Positions 1 to 8,139 of a stretch of 64,000 bases of DNA are shown one piece after another. The position numbers were made by a program, and so were the translations under genes. Each line of letters opens with the position of its first letter. Position 1 is the first letter of the stretch. Origin of the DNA: JAIEPW01 sp964471915 (lineage in GTDB: Bacteria; Acidobacteriota; Terriglobia; Bryobacterales; Bryobacteraceae); assembly GCA_964471915.1 (NCBI GenBank), contig CAYYID010000001.1, positions 124,001 to 188,000 of the forward strand. Reading direction: 5' to 3'. The notes below the pieces were generated by a model. It saw only the letters and a list, made by a program, of their open reading frames with translations, made no database searches and was not told where the DNA came from.

Positions 1-79
1 ACAAGAAACTCGCGGAATGACGGATCGCCCGTCCGTGGCGGTTCCATAGTCAACTGCTAAGCCGCAACGCCGTCCTGAT

Positions 80-718
80 TCAACGCATCGGATGGGGCGC
101 GACGCCCGCTTCGAGCGGCACGCCGATCGCATTCAAGTACCAGCTCACCAGGTTGTATTGCCCGAGGGTGACCACGACATCCATCAACTGCGTTTCGTCA
201 TAGCGCGAGCGGAGTTCGCGCCACACGCGATCGTCGATGGAGGCGTTGCCGTGCAACTGGTCCGCGGCTTCGAGCAGGGCGCGCTCGAAGGAGTTCCAGC
301 CCGGCGCCGCGGGACCCTGCTGGATACGGCGGATCTCGGCGTCGGTGAGGCCGGCGGTCTTGGCCACGCGGACGTGCTGGGTGAACTCATAGGCGCTCTG
401 GTTCAGCCAGCCGATGCGGAGGATGAGGATCTCGCGGTCGCGCGCGGGCAGAGCGGAGCCGCGGAGGACATAGCCCGCGAAGGGCTGCCACACGGACGCC
501 AGGCGCGGGTTCCGCGCGAAGGTCCGGAGGATGTTCAGGCGCGCGTTGTTCGGCTCCAGGCTGTCGAGATAGCGGCGCTGCTCCGGGGTGGCCGTGGCGG
601 GATCCACGGGGGCAAGGCGCGGGGTGGCGGGCACGGAGGGGCGGGCCAGCCGCGCGCCGGCATAGCCGGCGAGAGCGCACGCAAGCAGGGAGAGGGGGAG
701 CCGGAGACGCGGGGTCAT
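80..718 (-). CDS. Exported carboxymuconolactone decarboxylase-like (AhpD superfamily) protein
   Basis: A 212-residue protein. The first ~25 residues are a hydrophobic export signal or anchor. The helical CMD-type core follows at about residues 85-130, with the pattern E-F-T-Q-H (Glu111, His115) typical of the non-peroxidase branch of this superfamily. The Cys-x-x-Cys of true AhpD is absent, so peroxidase-type thiol chemistry is unlikely and the substrate is unknown. ATG at 718 is the only good start. It lies 79 bp downstream of the minus-strand heme/TPR gene and may be co-transcribed with it. Family assignment is fairly secure; the reaction is not. Confidence 0.8.
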   Translation of the reverse strand: MTPRLRLPLSLLACALAGYAGARLARPSVPATPRLAPVDPATATPEQRRYLDSLEPNNARLNILRTFARNPRLASVWQPFAGYVLRGSALPARDREILILRIGWLNQSAYEFTQHVRVAKTAGLTDAEIRRIQQGPAAPGWNSFERALLEAADQLHGNASIDDRVWRELRSRYDETQLMDVVVTLGQYNLVSWYLNAIGVPLEAGVAPHPMR

Positions 719-766
719 GCCGGGTCCAGTATATGCTCCGCGAACGCGGTGCGGCGCCGGCGCCGG

Positions 767-789
767 CTTAGTCCGCGAGCGCGGCGACC
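767..789. repeat. Copy 1 of an exact 23-nt direct repeat
   Basis: This copy is intergenic, just beyond the stop of the heme/TPR gene. The identical 23 bases recur at 1660-1682, where they overlap the last codons of the actin-like gene. Inside the repeat the core CCGCG-AG-CGCGG can fold into a small hairpin. The two copies stop matching on both sides immediately outside the 23 bases. Confidence 0.85.
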
Positions 790-797
790 GGCAGCGC

Positions 798-1520
798 TTA
801 CGGCTGTTTCGCCAGCCGGGCCTTGGTGGGTTCGAGACGGCCGGGGTCGTGGCAGGTCTTGCAAACGATGCTCGTCTTGCCGGCGACTTCGGGTTTTTCC
901 TTCCAAGCCTTGGCGACCGGCTCGTACGGCGTGTCCTTGAGCAGCGTCAACATCTTCGTGAGCGCCTGTTCGTACTCGGCGGTACGGCCGGTCCGCTGCG
1001 CGCTCATGGCGAGGCCGCTGAGCAGTTCGCCTTTCAAGTGCAGGGGCATTTGCTCGACCATGGCCATCTGGCCCATCGCGAGCTTGGAGAAGCTCTCGTA
1101 GGCTTTCTGCCAGGCGGCGGCGCGGTGCTCGGCGGGGAGGCGGTCGGCGAAGAGGACGTAGCTGCCGCCGATGACGGCGAAGACGCCGCCGTCGCGGGGT
1201 CCGAGTTTTTCGGCCTCGGCGAAGCGTTCGACGGCGGTCTGGTACCAGCGGTCCGCGGCGGCCCGGTCGCCGGCTTCAGCGGCGAGAACGGCGCGGTTGA
1301 CCGCGGCGCCCCCCTGCCACACGCGGACGAGATGGCGGTCGGCGGGACGCTCGGTAAGGAGCGCTTCCAGAGTCGCTTCGCCGCGCGTGAAGCGGTCCAT
1401 GTCTTTGTTGAGGAATCCGGCGAAGATGTCTTCCCGGACCAGGGTATGGACGGTCAGGCGCGGGTCGGTTGCCGCGCAGGCCGCAGAGACGGCCAGCAGG
1501 GCCAAGGCCAGAGGCTTCAT
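798..1520 (-). CDS. Exported TPR-like protein with a single C-terminal heme c motif
   Basis: A 240-residue protein with a signal peptide (hydrophobic residues 3-16, cleavage near Ala-Cys-Ala). The helical, Ala-rich middle looks like TPR repeats. Close to the C-terminus there is one clear heme c attachment motif C-K-T-C-H (Cys220, Cys223, His224). A lone CxxCH at the end of a TPR-type body suggests a periplasmic monoheme protein or docking partner in electron transfer, but no catalytic domain is visible. The motif could alternatively bind zinc. The gene is flanked by two copies of an exact 23-nt repeat (767-789 and 1660-1682). Confidence 0.75.
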   Translation of the reverse strand: MKPLALALLAVSAACAATDPRLTVHTLVREDIFAGFLNKDMDRFTRGEATLEALLTERPADRHLVRVWQGGAAVNRAVLAAEAGDRAAADRWYQTAVERFAEAEKLGPRDGGVFAVIGGSYVLFADRLPAEHRAAAWQKAYESFSKLAMGQMAMVEQMPLHLKGELLSGLAMSAQRTGRTAEYEQALTKMLTLLKDTPYEPVAKAWKEKPEVAGKTSIVCKTCHDPGRLEPTKARLAKQP

Positions 1521-1659
1521 AGTCTATTCATACGACGGCCGCGCCGTGAAGTTCCACGGGTGTTCGAGAAAGGGGCGGACGCTGGGCACGGGGTATCAAG
1601 ACCCTCTGTGCGACGGGGGCGAAACGGTCGCCTTCTCAAGCCCAGCCAGGGGCCAGACA

Positions 1660-1682
1660 CTTAGTCCGCGAGCGCGGCGACC
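1660..1682. repeat. Copy 2 of an exact 23-nt direct repeat, overlapping the actin-like gene end
   Basis: Same 23 bases and orientation as 767-789, separated by 893 bp that contain the complete heme/TPR gene. Here the sequence encodes the last residues (V-A-A-L-A-D) and the stop codon of the actin-like ATPase gene on the minus strand. Confidence 0.85.
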
Positions 1683-2644
1683 AGCGCGCCTTTCGCCGTC
1701 GAGTGCAGCGGGTTCGCCGCCAGCCGGATCTCCGAGATCGGCAGCGGGAACGGCTCTTCCTTGAGCACCGCCTCGAAGCGATCGCGGAAACCCTTGGGAA
1801 CCGCCGTGCCGCCGGAGAGCACGATCGGCACCGGGCGGTTGATCTTCGGCAGATTGTGCGAGTTCGAGAACGCCTTGCGCATCGCCGCCACCAGCTCGCG
1901 GATCATGTCCTCGTAGTAGACGCTGATCACCTGGTGGATCTTCTCGTCGAAGAACCCGTTGAAGTGGAACGCCTGTTCCTTTTCGATCCGGATGCGGTTC
2001 TCGCGCTCGCCCGTAATGGACGCCGCGCTCGAGTCGATGTAATCGCCCGCCTTGGCGACGCTGAAGCTCAGCACCGGCACCGACAGGTACGCCAGGCAGA
2101 CGTTGCAGAGTCCGCCGCCGCAGGAGATGCCGATGCCGGTGTAGTTGGAGCTTTCGAGTTCGCCGTACACCACGGCCAGGCCTTCGTTGATGGCCTTCAC
2201 CTGAAAGCCCATCTCCGAAAGGATCTGCTTGAGGGTCGCCTCATGATAAGTGAGGTTCTTCTCCGCGCCCAGCGGCGCCGCGGGCACCGTGAAGCACAGC
2301 TTGGTGTTCTTCGGCTTGCCGACCAGGGACTCGATCAGGCGGCGCAACTGCGGCACGCTGCCGGCCTCCTTGGCGTCCAGCACGCCCGACGTCATGGTCC
2401 GGCGGATCTCCGCGTTCATCAGGTCGGCGAACTTCTCGCTCTCGTTGCCGCTGACGACGATCGTCTCGCCGTCCACCGTGTGCGGAATGCCCTCTTTGGC
2501 GAGCACGCCCGCGGTGATCTTCGAGTACGGAATCGTCACGAACGCATTCAGCTCGCTCTGGAACTGGTAGTCATCGCCCGCGCGCTCCGCTTTCACGATG
2601 CGGCTGGTGCCGATATCGAGGCCGAGGTAGTTGTCAGTACGCAT
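1661..2644 (-). CDS. Actin-like ATPase (MreB/ParM/FtsA superfamily)
   Basis: A 327-residue protein. The phosphate-1 loop L-G-L-D-I-G-T-S (residues 7-14), a degenerate phosphate-2 loop G-I-S-C-G-G-G (about 172-178) and the adenosine-site motif I-V-L-S-G-G (274-279) define the actin/Hsp70 fold. The usual Asp of phosphate-2 (D-x-G-G-G) is replaced by Ser-Cys, so ATP turnover may be altered. Start chosen at 2644 because a good AGGAGA ribosome site precedes it; a longer form from 2677 would run deep into the upstream gene. It overlaps the end of the amidase gene by 11 bp, so the two are translationally coupled. That pairing suggests a role in organising cell-wall enzymes; this is inference. Confidence 0.8.
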   Translation of the reverse strand: MRTDNYLGLDIGTSRIVKAERAGDDYQFQSELNAFVTIPYSKITAGVLAKEGIPHTVDGETIVVSGNESEKFADLMNAEIRRTMTSGVLDAKEAGSVPQLRRLIESLVGKPKNTKLCFTVPAAPLGAEKNLTYHEATLKQILSEMGFQVKAINEGLAVVYGELESSNYTGIGISCGGGLCNVCLAYLSVPVLSFSVAKAGDYIDSSAASITGERENRIRIEKEQAFHFNGFFDEKIHQVISVYYEDMIRELVAAMRKAFSNSHNLPKINRPVPIVLSGGTAVPKGFRDRFEAVLKEEPFPLPISEIRLAANPLHSTAKGALVAALAD

Positions 2645-3824
2645 GGTTCTTTTCTCCTGTGGCGGCCGAGTTGGCATAGGCCGCGGTCAAACGCCGGTAA
2701 CGCTGCTCCAGCAGAGTCCTGTAACGGTGGTGCGAAAGGCCCAGGGCGGCTGCCTGTTGCTTCAGCTGCTCCTGCGCGAGAGTGAGGCCTGTCCACGGCT
2801 TGCCGCCGAGGACCTTCAGAAATACCTGGTCGTGGTCGAAGCCGAACGCCCACACGCTGGCCGGCGGCAGCGCGTAGTTGTCAGGCAGGTCCACATCGCG
2901 GAACGGAAAATTGCCCGCCCAGTCGGTGTGGTACGCGATCTTGTAATAGCCGGGGTCCGGGTTCACGCTCACCTGCGCGTGGGTGACGCAGTTGCCCGCC
3001 GGGATCTTGTACTTCGTCCTTAGGAACTGCGTGAGGCTCTTGAGCGCCTGCACTTGGGCGGAGGTGACGCCCTGCACTTCGGCGGTGGCGGCTTCGATGG
3101 CGACGCCGAGGAAGCTGTCGTTCAGGTTCACATACACGCCGCGCGGGTCGCCCCATACCGAGCTGCCGGCGTGGAAGGCGACATCGGACTCCGGCACCAC
3201 GCGGTGCACGCGCGCAAAGCGATCGATGACGAAGTGGTAAGCCTTTTCCTGTTTCACATAGGACAGCAGGCCCCGGCCCAGCCGCAAGATCTCGTTCGTG
3301 CGCTGCTGTTCCAGCGGCGGGATCAGGCTCTCGGTGGTGTGAAAAACAAGACCGCGGGGTTCCGTTGCGAACTGGATCTCGGGGCGGTCCAGGCTGCCCC
3401 GAAAGACCGGGAACTGCCCGCGGGGACGGTTGGCCGTCACAAACTGATTCTCGATGCGGAGCCCGTTCGAGTAGGTCTCGAGCGAGCCGGTGCGGTCCAC
3501 CAGCCAGATGTCGCCGGAGGCGGCCGCCCAGGCGGCGCCGGTGGCGGCGGGCAGCGGCAGCGGCCGGTCGAGCATGGTCTTGGTGCCGGACGCGGTAGGT
3601 CCCGGGGTCAGCAGGAAGGCGAGCAGCACCAGCGGCGGGATGGCGTGCCAGGGTCTCGGCCGCAGCCGGCGGAGCCAGCGCCGCCGCGCCTCCGGACCTT
3701 CGATCCGCTTCTGCCGCAGATAGCGCAGGCGCGCCACGGGATCCGCGATTTGCGCGGCCTGCAGGTCGACAAGAGTGTCTTCCTGTTCCTTGAAGGCGTC
3801 AACGAGTTGGCGGACGACCGGCAT
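2634..3824 (-). CDS. Membrane-anchored N-acetylmuramoyl-L-alanine amidase (Amidase_2/PGRP fold)
   Basis: A 396-residue protein: a charged ~58-residue cytoplasmic N-terminus, one membrane segment (about 60-74), then an extracytoplasmic amidase domain. Zinc-ligand candidates are His162 (F-H-T-T-E-S), His197 or His218 and His282 (T-H-A-Q-V), in the order expected for the type 2 amidase/PGRP fold. It should cleave the bond between muramic acid and the stem peptide. The C-terminal ~80 residues are helical and lie outside the amidase core. The coupled actin-like gene directly downstream is the most informative neighbour. Confidence 0.85.
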   Translation of the reverse strand: MPVVRQLVDAFKEQEDTLVDLQAAQIADPVARLRYLRQKRIEGPEARRRWLRRLRPRPWHAIPPLVLLAFLLTPGPTASGTKTMLDRPLPLPAATGAAWAAASGDIWLVDRTGSLETYSNGLRIENQFVTANRPRGQFPVFRGSLDRPEIQFATEPRGLVFHTTESLIPPLEQQRTNEILRLGRGLLSYVKQEKAYHFVIDRFARVHRVVPESDVAFHAGSSVWGDPRGVYVNLNDSFLGVAIEAATAEVQGVTSAQVQALKSLTQFLRTKYKIPAGNCVTHAQVSVNPDPGYYKIAYHTDWAGNFPFRDVDLPDNYALPPASVWAFGFDHDQVFLKVLGGKPWTGLTLAQEQLKQQAAALGLSHHRYRTLLEQRYRRLTAAYANSAATGEKNHAY

Positions 3825-3908
3825 TCTCTAGAGAAGTGGGAGCATGCGCTCCGGGCTCTCTGAGAAATCGGCAACCTGGGGAAAAATCCTTAGTCCGGGG
3901 GTGAGAAG

Positions 3909-4727
3909 CTACTGACCTTCGGCCACGGTGAACTTGGATTCCGTCTGAAATTTCTTATAGTTACGGTACGCGATGTCGATCTGGGCGCGAAAACTCTTGA
4001 TCAGCGCCAGCCGGGCATCGCCCTTGATGGAAATCGCCAGGGGGAGCCATACCTCATCGTTGACGCGGGACTGCTCGAGGACGATCCGGGATCCCCGGCC
4101 GACGCGCACCAGAAACGCGCCGACGGAGAAGGTATCGATCGTTTCCGCCTCGACCCGGGCAAGCTGGTAGTCGGCCTGATCCACCCACATTTTGCCCTGC
4201 ATCTTGGGCAACAGCCTGGCCTGGTCGTTCACCGGTTTGTAACCCGGCCGCGGGGTCGCCTGAATCACCCACATCTTGCGGGCGAAGCGGGTCTCCTCGC
4301 CGAGGATGCTGAAATTGAAGGCCTCCGGGATCTCGCGAAAGGCCTGACGCTCCGCCTTGCGTTCCTCGCGGCCGGCTTTCTGCTCAGCGTCGGCCTGCCG
4401 TTTGCGCTTGGCGAGTTCGCGGTCCATCTTGGCCTGTTCGCGGGCGTCGTCTTTCGGCGAGAGCGGCTGACCGTCGCGAGCGATCAGGCGCTCGTAAGAA
4501 CGGCCGTAGTAAACGCCGACGTCATAGGTAGCGGTTTCGGTTTGGGTGACCTTGCCCCTCTTGTCGAACTGCTGCACCTGCACGGATCTCTGATAGTTAT
4601 AGTCCCGGGCGCGGTCGAAGTAGGGGCGGTCCTGGGTGACGGCGCGGCGTACAATCTCCCGCGGATCCTGGGCGAGGAGAGCGGTCGCAGTGGCGGCGAG
4701 TACTACGCCGAGCTTCATCCAAAACAT
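3909..4727 (-). CDS. Exported LolA/outer-membrane-lipoprotein-sorting-like protein
   Basis: A 272-residue exported protein from the ATG at 4727 (alternative ATG 4718). An upstream in-frame ATG at 4859 would add an Arg/Ser-rich leader that overlaps the antiporter gene and spoils the signal peptide, so it was rejected. After the signal peptide there is a very charged Lys/Glu/Arg-rich helical insert (about residues 95-135). The C-terminal half is beta-rich with the pattern seen in LolA/LolB-fold lipid-binding proteins (K-M-W-V-D...Y-Q-L-A-R-V-E). Likely a periplasmic protein that carries or senses lipids; the family call is tentative. Confidence 0.6.
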   Translation of the reverse strand: MFWMKLGVVLAATATALLAQDPREIVRRAVTQDRPYFDRARDYNYQRSVQVQQFDKRGKVTQTETATYDVGVYYGRSYERLIARDGQPLSPKDDAREQAKMDRELAKRKRQADAEQKAGREERKAERQAFREIPEAFNFSILGEETRFARKMWVIQATPRPGYKPVNDQARLLPKMQGKMWVDQADYQLARVEAETIDTFSVGAFLVRVGRGSRIVLEQSRVNDEVWLPLAISIKGDARLALIKSFRAQIDIAYRNYKKFQTESKFTVAEGQ

Positions 4728-4812
4728 GCTGCAGACTCCGGCGGACACTCCAGGGACGCGCGAACCCTTGGAACGATTACTGAAATTAGATGCCGCCGGG
4801 GCGGAACCGGAG

Positions 4813-6021
4813 CTAACCGATTTCCGCTTCCTTGACCCTGGGGCCGGCCTCGACGCCACGGTAGGCGAAGTTCAGGAGCGGCGGCGCCACCACCGTAGTC
4901 ATCAGGGCCATAAAGACGACGACGCCGTAAACGTCCCGGGGGACGACGCCCAGGGCCGCCCCTAGCTGGGCGACCACCAGCCCGACTTCGCCGCGCGGCA
5001 CCATGCCGGCGCCGACGCGGAGGGCGTCGGCCCGCCCCAGGCTCCAGGCCCCGGCGCTGCAGCCCAGGAGCTTGGAAAGGACTGCGGCCGCCAGGACGAC
5101 CAGGGCGAGCGACAGCGTCCCGGCCGATTGAAATACGTCCAGTTCCAGGTACAGCCCGATGGAGAAGAGGAAGAAGGGCGTCAGCAGCTCGGTGATCCCG
5201 GTGGCGAAGTCGTGGACGCGGTGGCCGACCGAGTCGGCGAGAGCCATACCGGCCAGGAATGCGCCGACGATGGCGGCTACGCCGGCGTATTGCGCCAGGA
5301 CGCCCAGGGCGAACAGCAGCACCAGGGCTACGGTGAACTGCCCCTCGCCCCGGATGGCCAGCTCCATGCGGGGCACGACGCGGACCATGGTGCGGCTGCC
5401 CCAGCGGACGATCAGGCCGGTGAAGCCCACGGCCAGGACGGCGGTGGTGGCAAGAGCGGCGTAGTTCACCTGGCCCTGCGCCATGCTGGAGACGACGGCC
5501 AGCACGAGCAGGCCCAGGACGTCATCGATGATGGCGGCGGCGAGGATGATCTTGGCGGTGCGGTGCGCCAGGAGTCCCCGGGCGGCGAGGACCTGAGCGG
5601 TGATGCCGATGGAGGTGGCGACCATCGCGGCGCCGACGAACAAGCTCTCCACGGGCGGGTGGCCGGCATAGTGAAAGATCGCCCAGCCCAGGCCGAAGGG
5701 GACGATCACGCCGAGGATCGCGACCAGCAGAGCCGTGCGGCCCACCTGGATGAGTTCCTCGGACTTCACTTCGAGGCCCACGCGGAAGAGCAGGAACATG
5801 ACGCCGAGTTCGGAGAGCGAGGTGAGCAGCGGATCCGGCGAGACCCAGCCCAGCACGGAAGGTCCGAGGAGAATGCCGGCCAGGATCCCGCCGACGACCT
5901 GGGGGACGCCGAGGCGGCTGAGGATCTCACCGAGCAACTTGGCGCTGCCGAAGACCAGCAGCATGCGGAGGGGGATATTCTCGGCTCCGGGCGCGGAGGC
6001 AAGCCAGAGGGCGGGAAGCAT
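4813..6021 (-). CDS. CPA2-family cation:proton antiporter (Kef/NapA type)
   Basis: A 402-residue polytopic membrane protein with about 11-12 hydrophobic segments. The Asp-Asp pair in A-I-I-D-D-V-L-G-L (Asp166, Asp167) is the ion-binding signature of electrogenic CPA2 antiporters, and E-L-G-V-M-F-L-L-F near residue 71 and R-G-E-V-G-L-V near residue 344 are further family landmarks. It lacks the C-terminal TrkA-N/RCK domain of full-length KefB/C, so it should act without nucleotide gating. It is expected to exchange Na+ or K+ for H+ at the inner membrane. The gene is complete, starts with ATG at 6021 and is followed by the exported protein at 3909-4727. Confidence 0.9.
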   Translation of the reverse strand: MLPALWLASAPGAENIPLRMLLVFGSAKLLGEILSRLGVPQVVGGILAGILLGPSVLGWVSPDPLLTSLSELGVMFLLFRVGLEVKSEELIQVGRTALLVAILGVIVPFGLGWAIFHYAGHPPVESLFVGAAMVATSIGITAQVLAARGLLAHRTAKIILAAAIIDDVLGLLVLAVVSSMAQGQVNYAALATTAVLAVGFTGLIVRWGSRTMVRVVPRMELAIRGEGQFTVALVLLFALGVLAQYAGVAAIVGAFLAGMALADSVGHRVHDFATGITELLTPFFLFSIGLYLELDVFQSAGTLSLALVVLAAAVLSKLLGCSAGAWSLGRADALRVGAGMVPRGEVGLVVAQLGAALGVVPRDVYGVVVFMALMTTVVAPPLLNFAYRGVEAGPRVKEAEIG

Positions 6022-6333
6022 TGTCGCTATTGTCTCGCTTTGCGTGGCGGGCAGTCCTGCCGGAGGGTCGTCACGGGCGCCGGAGCGCCGGGCGCGGCGT
6101 CAGTTCACGATCAGGAAGCGGACCTGGAAGCGAACTTCCCTTTGGGGTTGCGTCCAGGCGCGTTTGCCCGGATTCCTTTTCCTGCCCGGCGGACACCGGC
6201 GGCTGCTCGGCACCGGCAAAGCCGAAATCAAAGCCGCTGCTACCAGGTGGCACCGCGCGGCTGGAGTTCCCAGCCGGGCCGGCCGCCCTTACCGCGGTAA
6301 GCCGGGCAGATTCCTGGTTTTGGCCCTGCGCTT
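6022..6333. other. Non-coding stretch between antiporter start and porin end
   Basis: 312 bp with no open frame that resembles a protein on either strand. It should hold the promoter of the antiporter gene. I see no convincing terminator or structured RNA here. Confidence 0.5.
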
Positions 6334-7158
6334 TCAAAGCAGGATGAAGCGAATGCCGCACCCCACCACCCAACTCTGCCGGTTGTTCCAGCCGCCGGCG
6401 ACATGCCCGCCGCCGCGAATCCAGACGCCGGTGGTCGGCCCCACCATCTTGCCGACCTCGAATTCCGGGGCGAAATCCGGACGCGCGCCGCGCCGATAGT
6501 CCGTCCAGAGTTGGGGATCGGCCAGCAACCAGTATCCCTTGGGCGAGGTATAGCCCAGCAGGGTCCGGTACTGTCCCCATCGAATGTCCTCGCGCTTCGC
6601 GTCGCCCGCGACGGAGAAGATGTGTTTGGCGACGACTGCCAGGAAGGTCGTCTTCGAAAAGGCGTATACCGCGCCCACCGTGGGGTTCACCTGCAGCTTG
6701 CCCAACCCCAGCGCATCTGCGGTGGCCGTTGGGATTACCATCTGAACTCCGGCGAGGTAGACCGATCTTCCCGCCATTTTCTGCGCCCGAAAGGCGACGT
6801 TGGTGTCGCCGATGCCGTTGTTGCTCCCGAATGGCGACTCGAATCGGGCGAGAGGAAGCTCGACACTAACGCCATACGTCCCGCGGATCGCGCGATCGAA
6901 TTTCATGGTCATGGTGGCTGTGGAGATACCCAGCTTGTCGTCCGTGACACTGACCCTCGGCTGCAATTCGATCTTGGTGATGTTGTCGGCGGGGTTGACG
7001 CCCCTCGCTTCACCCCCCGAGGGCTGCTGGCGCGGCGGTTGCCCGGACTGCGGCTGCTGCGCTGGCTGGCCGCTGCCGCTCGATTGAGCGCTGGCAACCG
7101 GCAACAATGCGGCGAGCAGCACCGCCTGCAGCCGCCATGGTCCTGAAGAATGCTTCAC
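6334..7158 (-). CDS. Outer-membrane beta-barrel protein (transporter/meta-pathway porin type)
   Basis: A 274-residue exported protein: signal peptide (about residues 1-24), a Gln/Ser/Gly/Pro-rich linker (25-50), then alternating polar/apolar strands ending in an aromatic-free hydrophobic C-terminus (G-I-R-F-I-L-L). Segments such as P-L-A-R-F-E-S and G-I-G-D-T-N-V are characteristic of the small porin-like family often annotated as phenol-degradation meta-pathway or 'transporter' proteins. It probably forms a small outer-membrane channel of unknown substrate. A relic of a related gene lies just upstream at 7214-7414. Confidence 0.7.
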   Translation of the reverse strand: MKHSSGPWRLQAVLLAALLPVASAQSSGSGQPAQQPQSGQPPRQQPSGGEARGVNPADNITKIELQPRVSVTDDKLGISTATMTMKFDRAIRGTYGVSVELPLARFESPFGSNNGIGDTNVAFRAQKMAGRSVYLAGVQMVIPTATADALGLGKLQVNPTVGAVYAFSKTTFLAVVAKHIFSVAGDAKREDIRWGQYRTLLGYTSPKGYWLLADPQLWTDYRRGARPDFAPEFEVGKMVGPTTGVWIRGGGHVAGGWNNRQSWVVGCGIRFILL

Positions 7159-7213
7159 TGATTTTTCTCCTTACGTCCGGCGCCCTGACCTTCCTCCATG
7201 GGAAGCCGGGGGC

Positions 7214-7414
7214 TCAAGCGGGTTGATGATGCCACGGGATGAGCAGAGCCAGGAAAACGGGTCCAGGCGCTTTCGTTCGAATCGGGATGCTGCGAATGGA
7301 AGCCCCCGGGTTGTTGACCTTCTGGGCCAGTTCCGTGGTGCTTTCGCCGGGTGGCGTGCCCGCTTGGCCGAAGGCGGATGCGCCGTCCATTGCGAGCCAG
7401 ACACCGACTGCCAT
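7214..7414 (-). pseudogene. Relic of the N-terminus of a porin-like outer-membrane protein
   Basis: On the minus strand a 66-residue frame contains a signal-peptide-like stretch followed by T-E-L-A-Q-K-V-N-N-P, which matches the mature N-terminus of the porin-like family often annotated 'transporter' or 'neuromedin U' (typically E-L-A-x-x-x-x-N-P). No barrel strands follow: the frame turns Pro-rich and stops at 7214. No good ribosome site is visible. I read this as a truncated, decayed copy of the porin family; recognition rests on one motif. Confidence 0.4.
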
Positions 7415-8139
7415 CCGCACCGCTTCCTGGGGCGACAGCCGGGTCCCTCGGCTAGCCCACCTGCGGCGGGACGCTGCGGCGCTGGGTCCAGTTTCGGCCC
7501 CGTCTCTTTCACGGCGGCACACCATTTTGCACGCCCATAGGCAGGAGACGTCGCCGGCACGAGCGAACTTGCCACAAAACAGCGTCCGACGCCGATCTTC
7601 GCCATGGTTTCACGATGGTACCCGAGGAGTGGTCAGTATTCCACGCCCGGCACCAGTTCAGCCAGACCCCAGGCGACTATTTTCTGCCCAATCTGGGCAC
7701 CTTGAATAATCAAAATCCCATCGACGTTTTCGCCCATCCTATGCAACAATCTGTAGAAATCGGCACGGCGCTCCGGACCTCCGGCCTGTCGTTGCAGAAT
7801 AGTAACTCTCTCGGCCACCGAACAAACAGCAACTCTTGACGATGAGAACGGGACGCACCAAGCTGAGGCGGAGCGAGAGCAAGCCGGATCATAACTTATT
7901 AGACTCGAACGCATCTTTCCGCGGATGCCGCGCCGATTCTCCCGTGACGCGGATCCCGAACGGATTGGCAGAGCGGCAACGCAGGTGTGCCGGCTCTTCG
8001 GCTGGTCCTATCCCCGAGAACGTGCCCGGCAAAGGCGAACCGGGCGGGACGGTCCTGTGACAGCGCGTACCAGAGCGCTGGAACAGCCGTGAAGATCCCA
8101 CCGATCCAACCCAACGATTGAACCCTGGAGGCTCGAAGA
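7415..8139. other. Gene-poor stretch upstream of the sulfatase cluster
   Basis: About 725 bp without a convincing gene. The longest minus-strand frame (7633-7914, 93 codons) has a protein-like second half ending in A-E-L-V-P-G-V-E-Y, but I do not recognise it and its start is unclear. The plus-strand frame 7615-7839 is equally unsupported. Base composition is less GC-rich around 7650-7900 than in neighbouring genes, which fits decayed DNA or a regulatory region. The promoter and leader of the sulfatase gene must lie in the last part. Confidence 0.4.

Noticed and set aside
7633..7914. 93-codon minus-strand frame upstream of the sulfatase
   Set aside because: Only its second half looks protein-like, no family is recognised and the start is doubtful.
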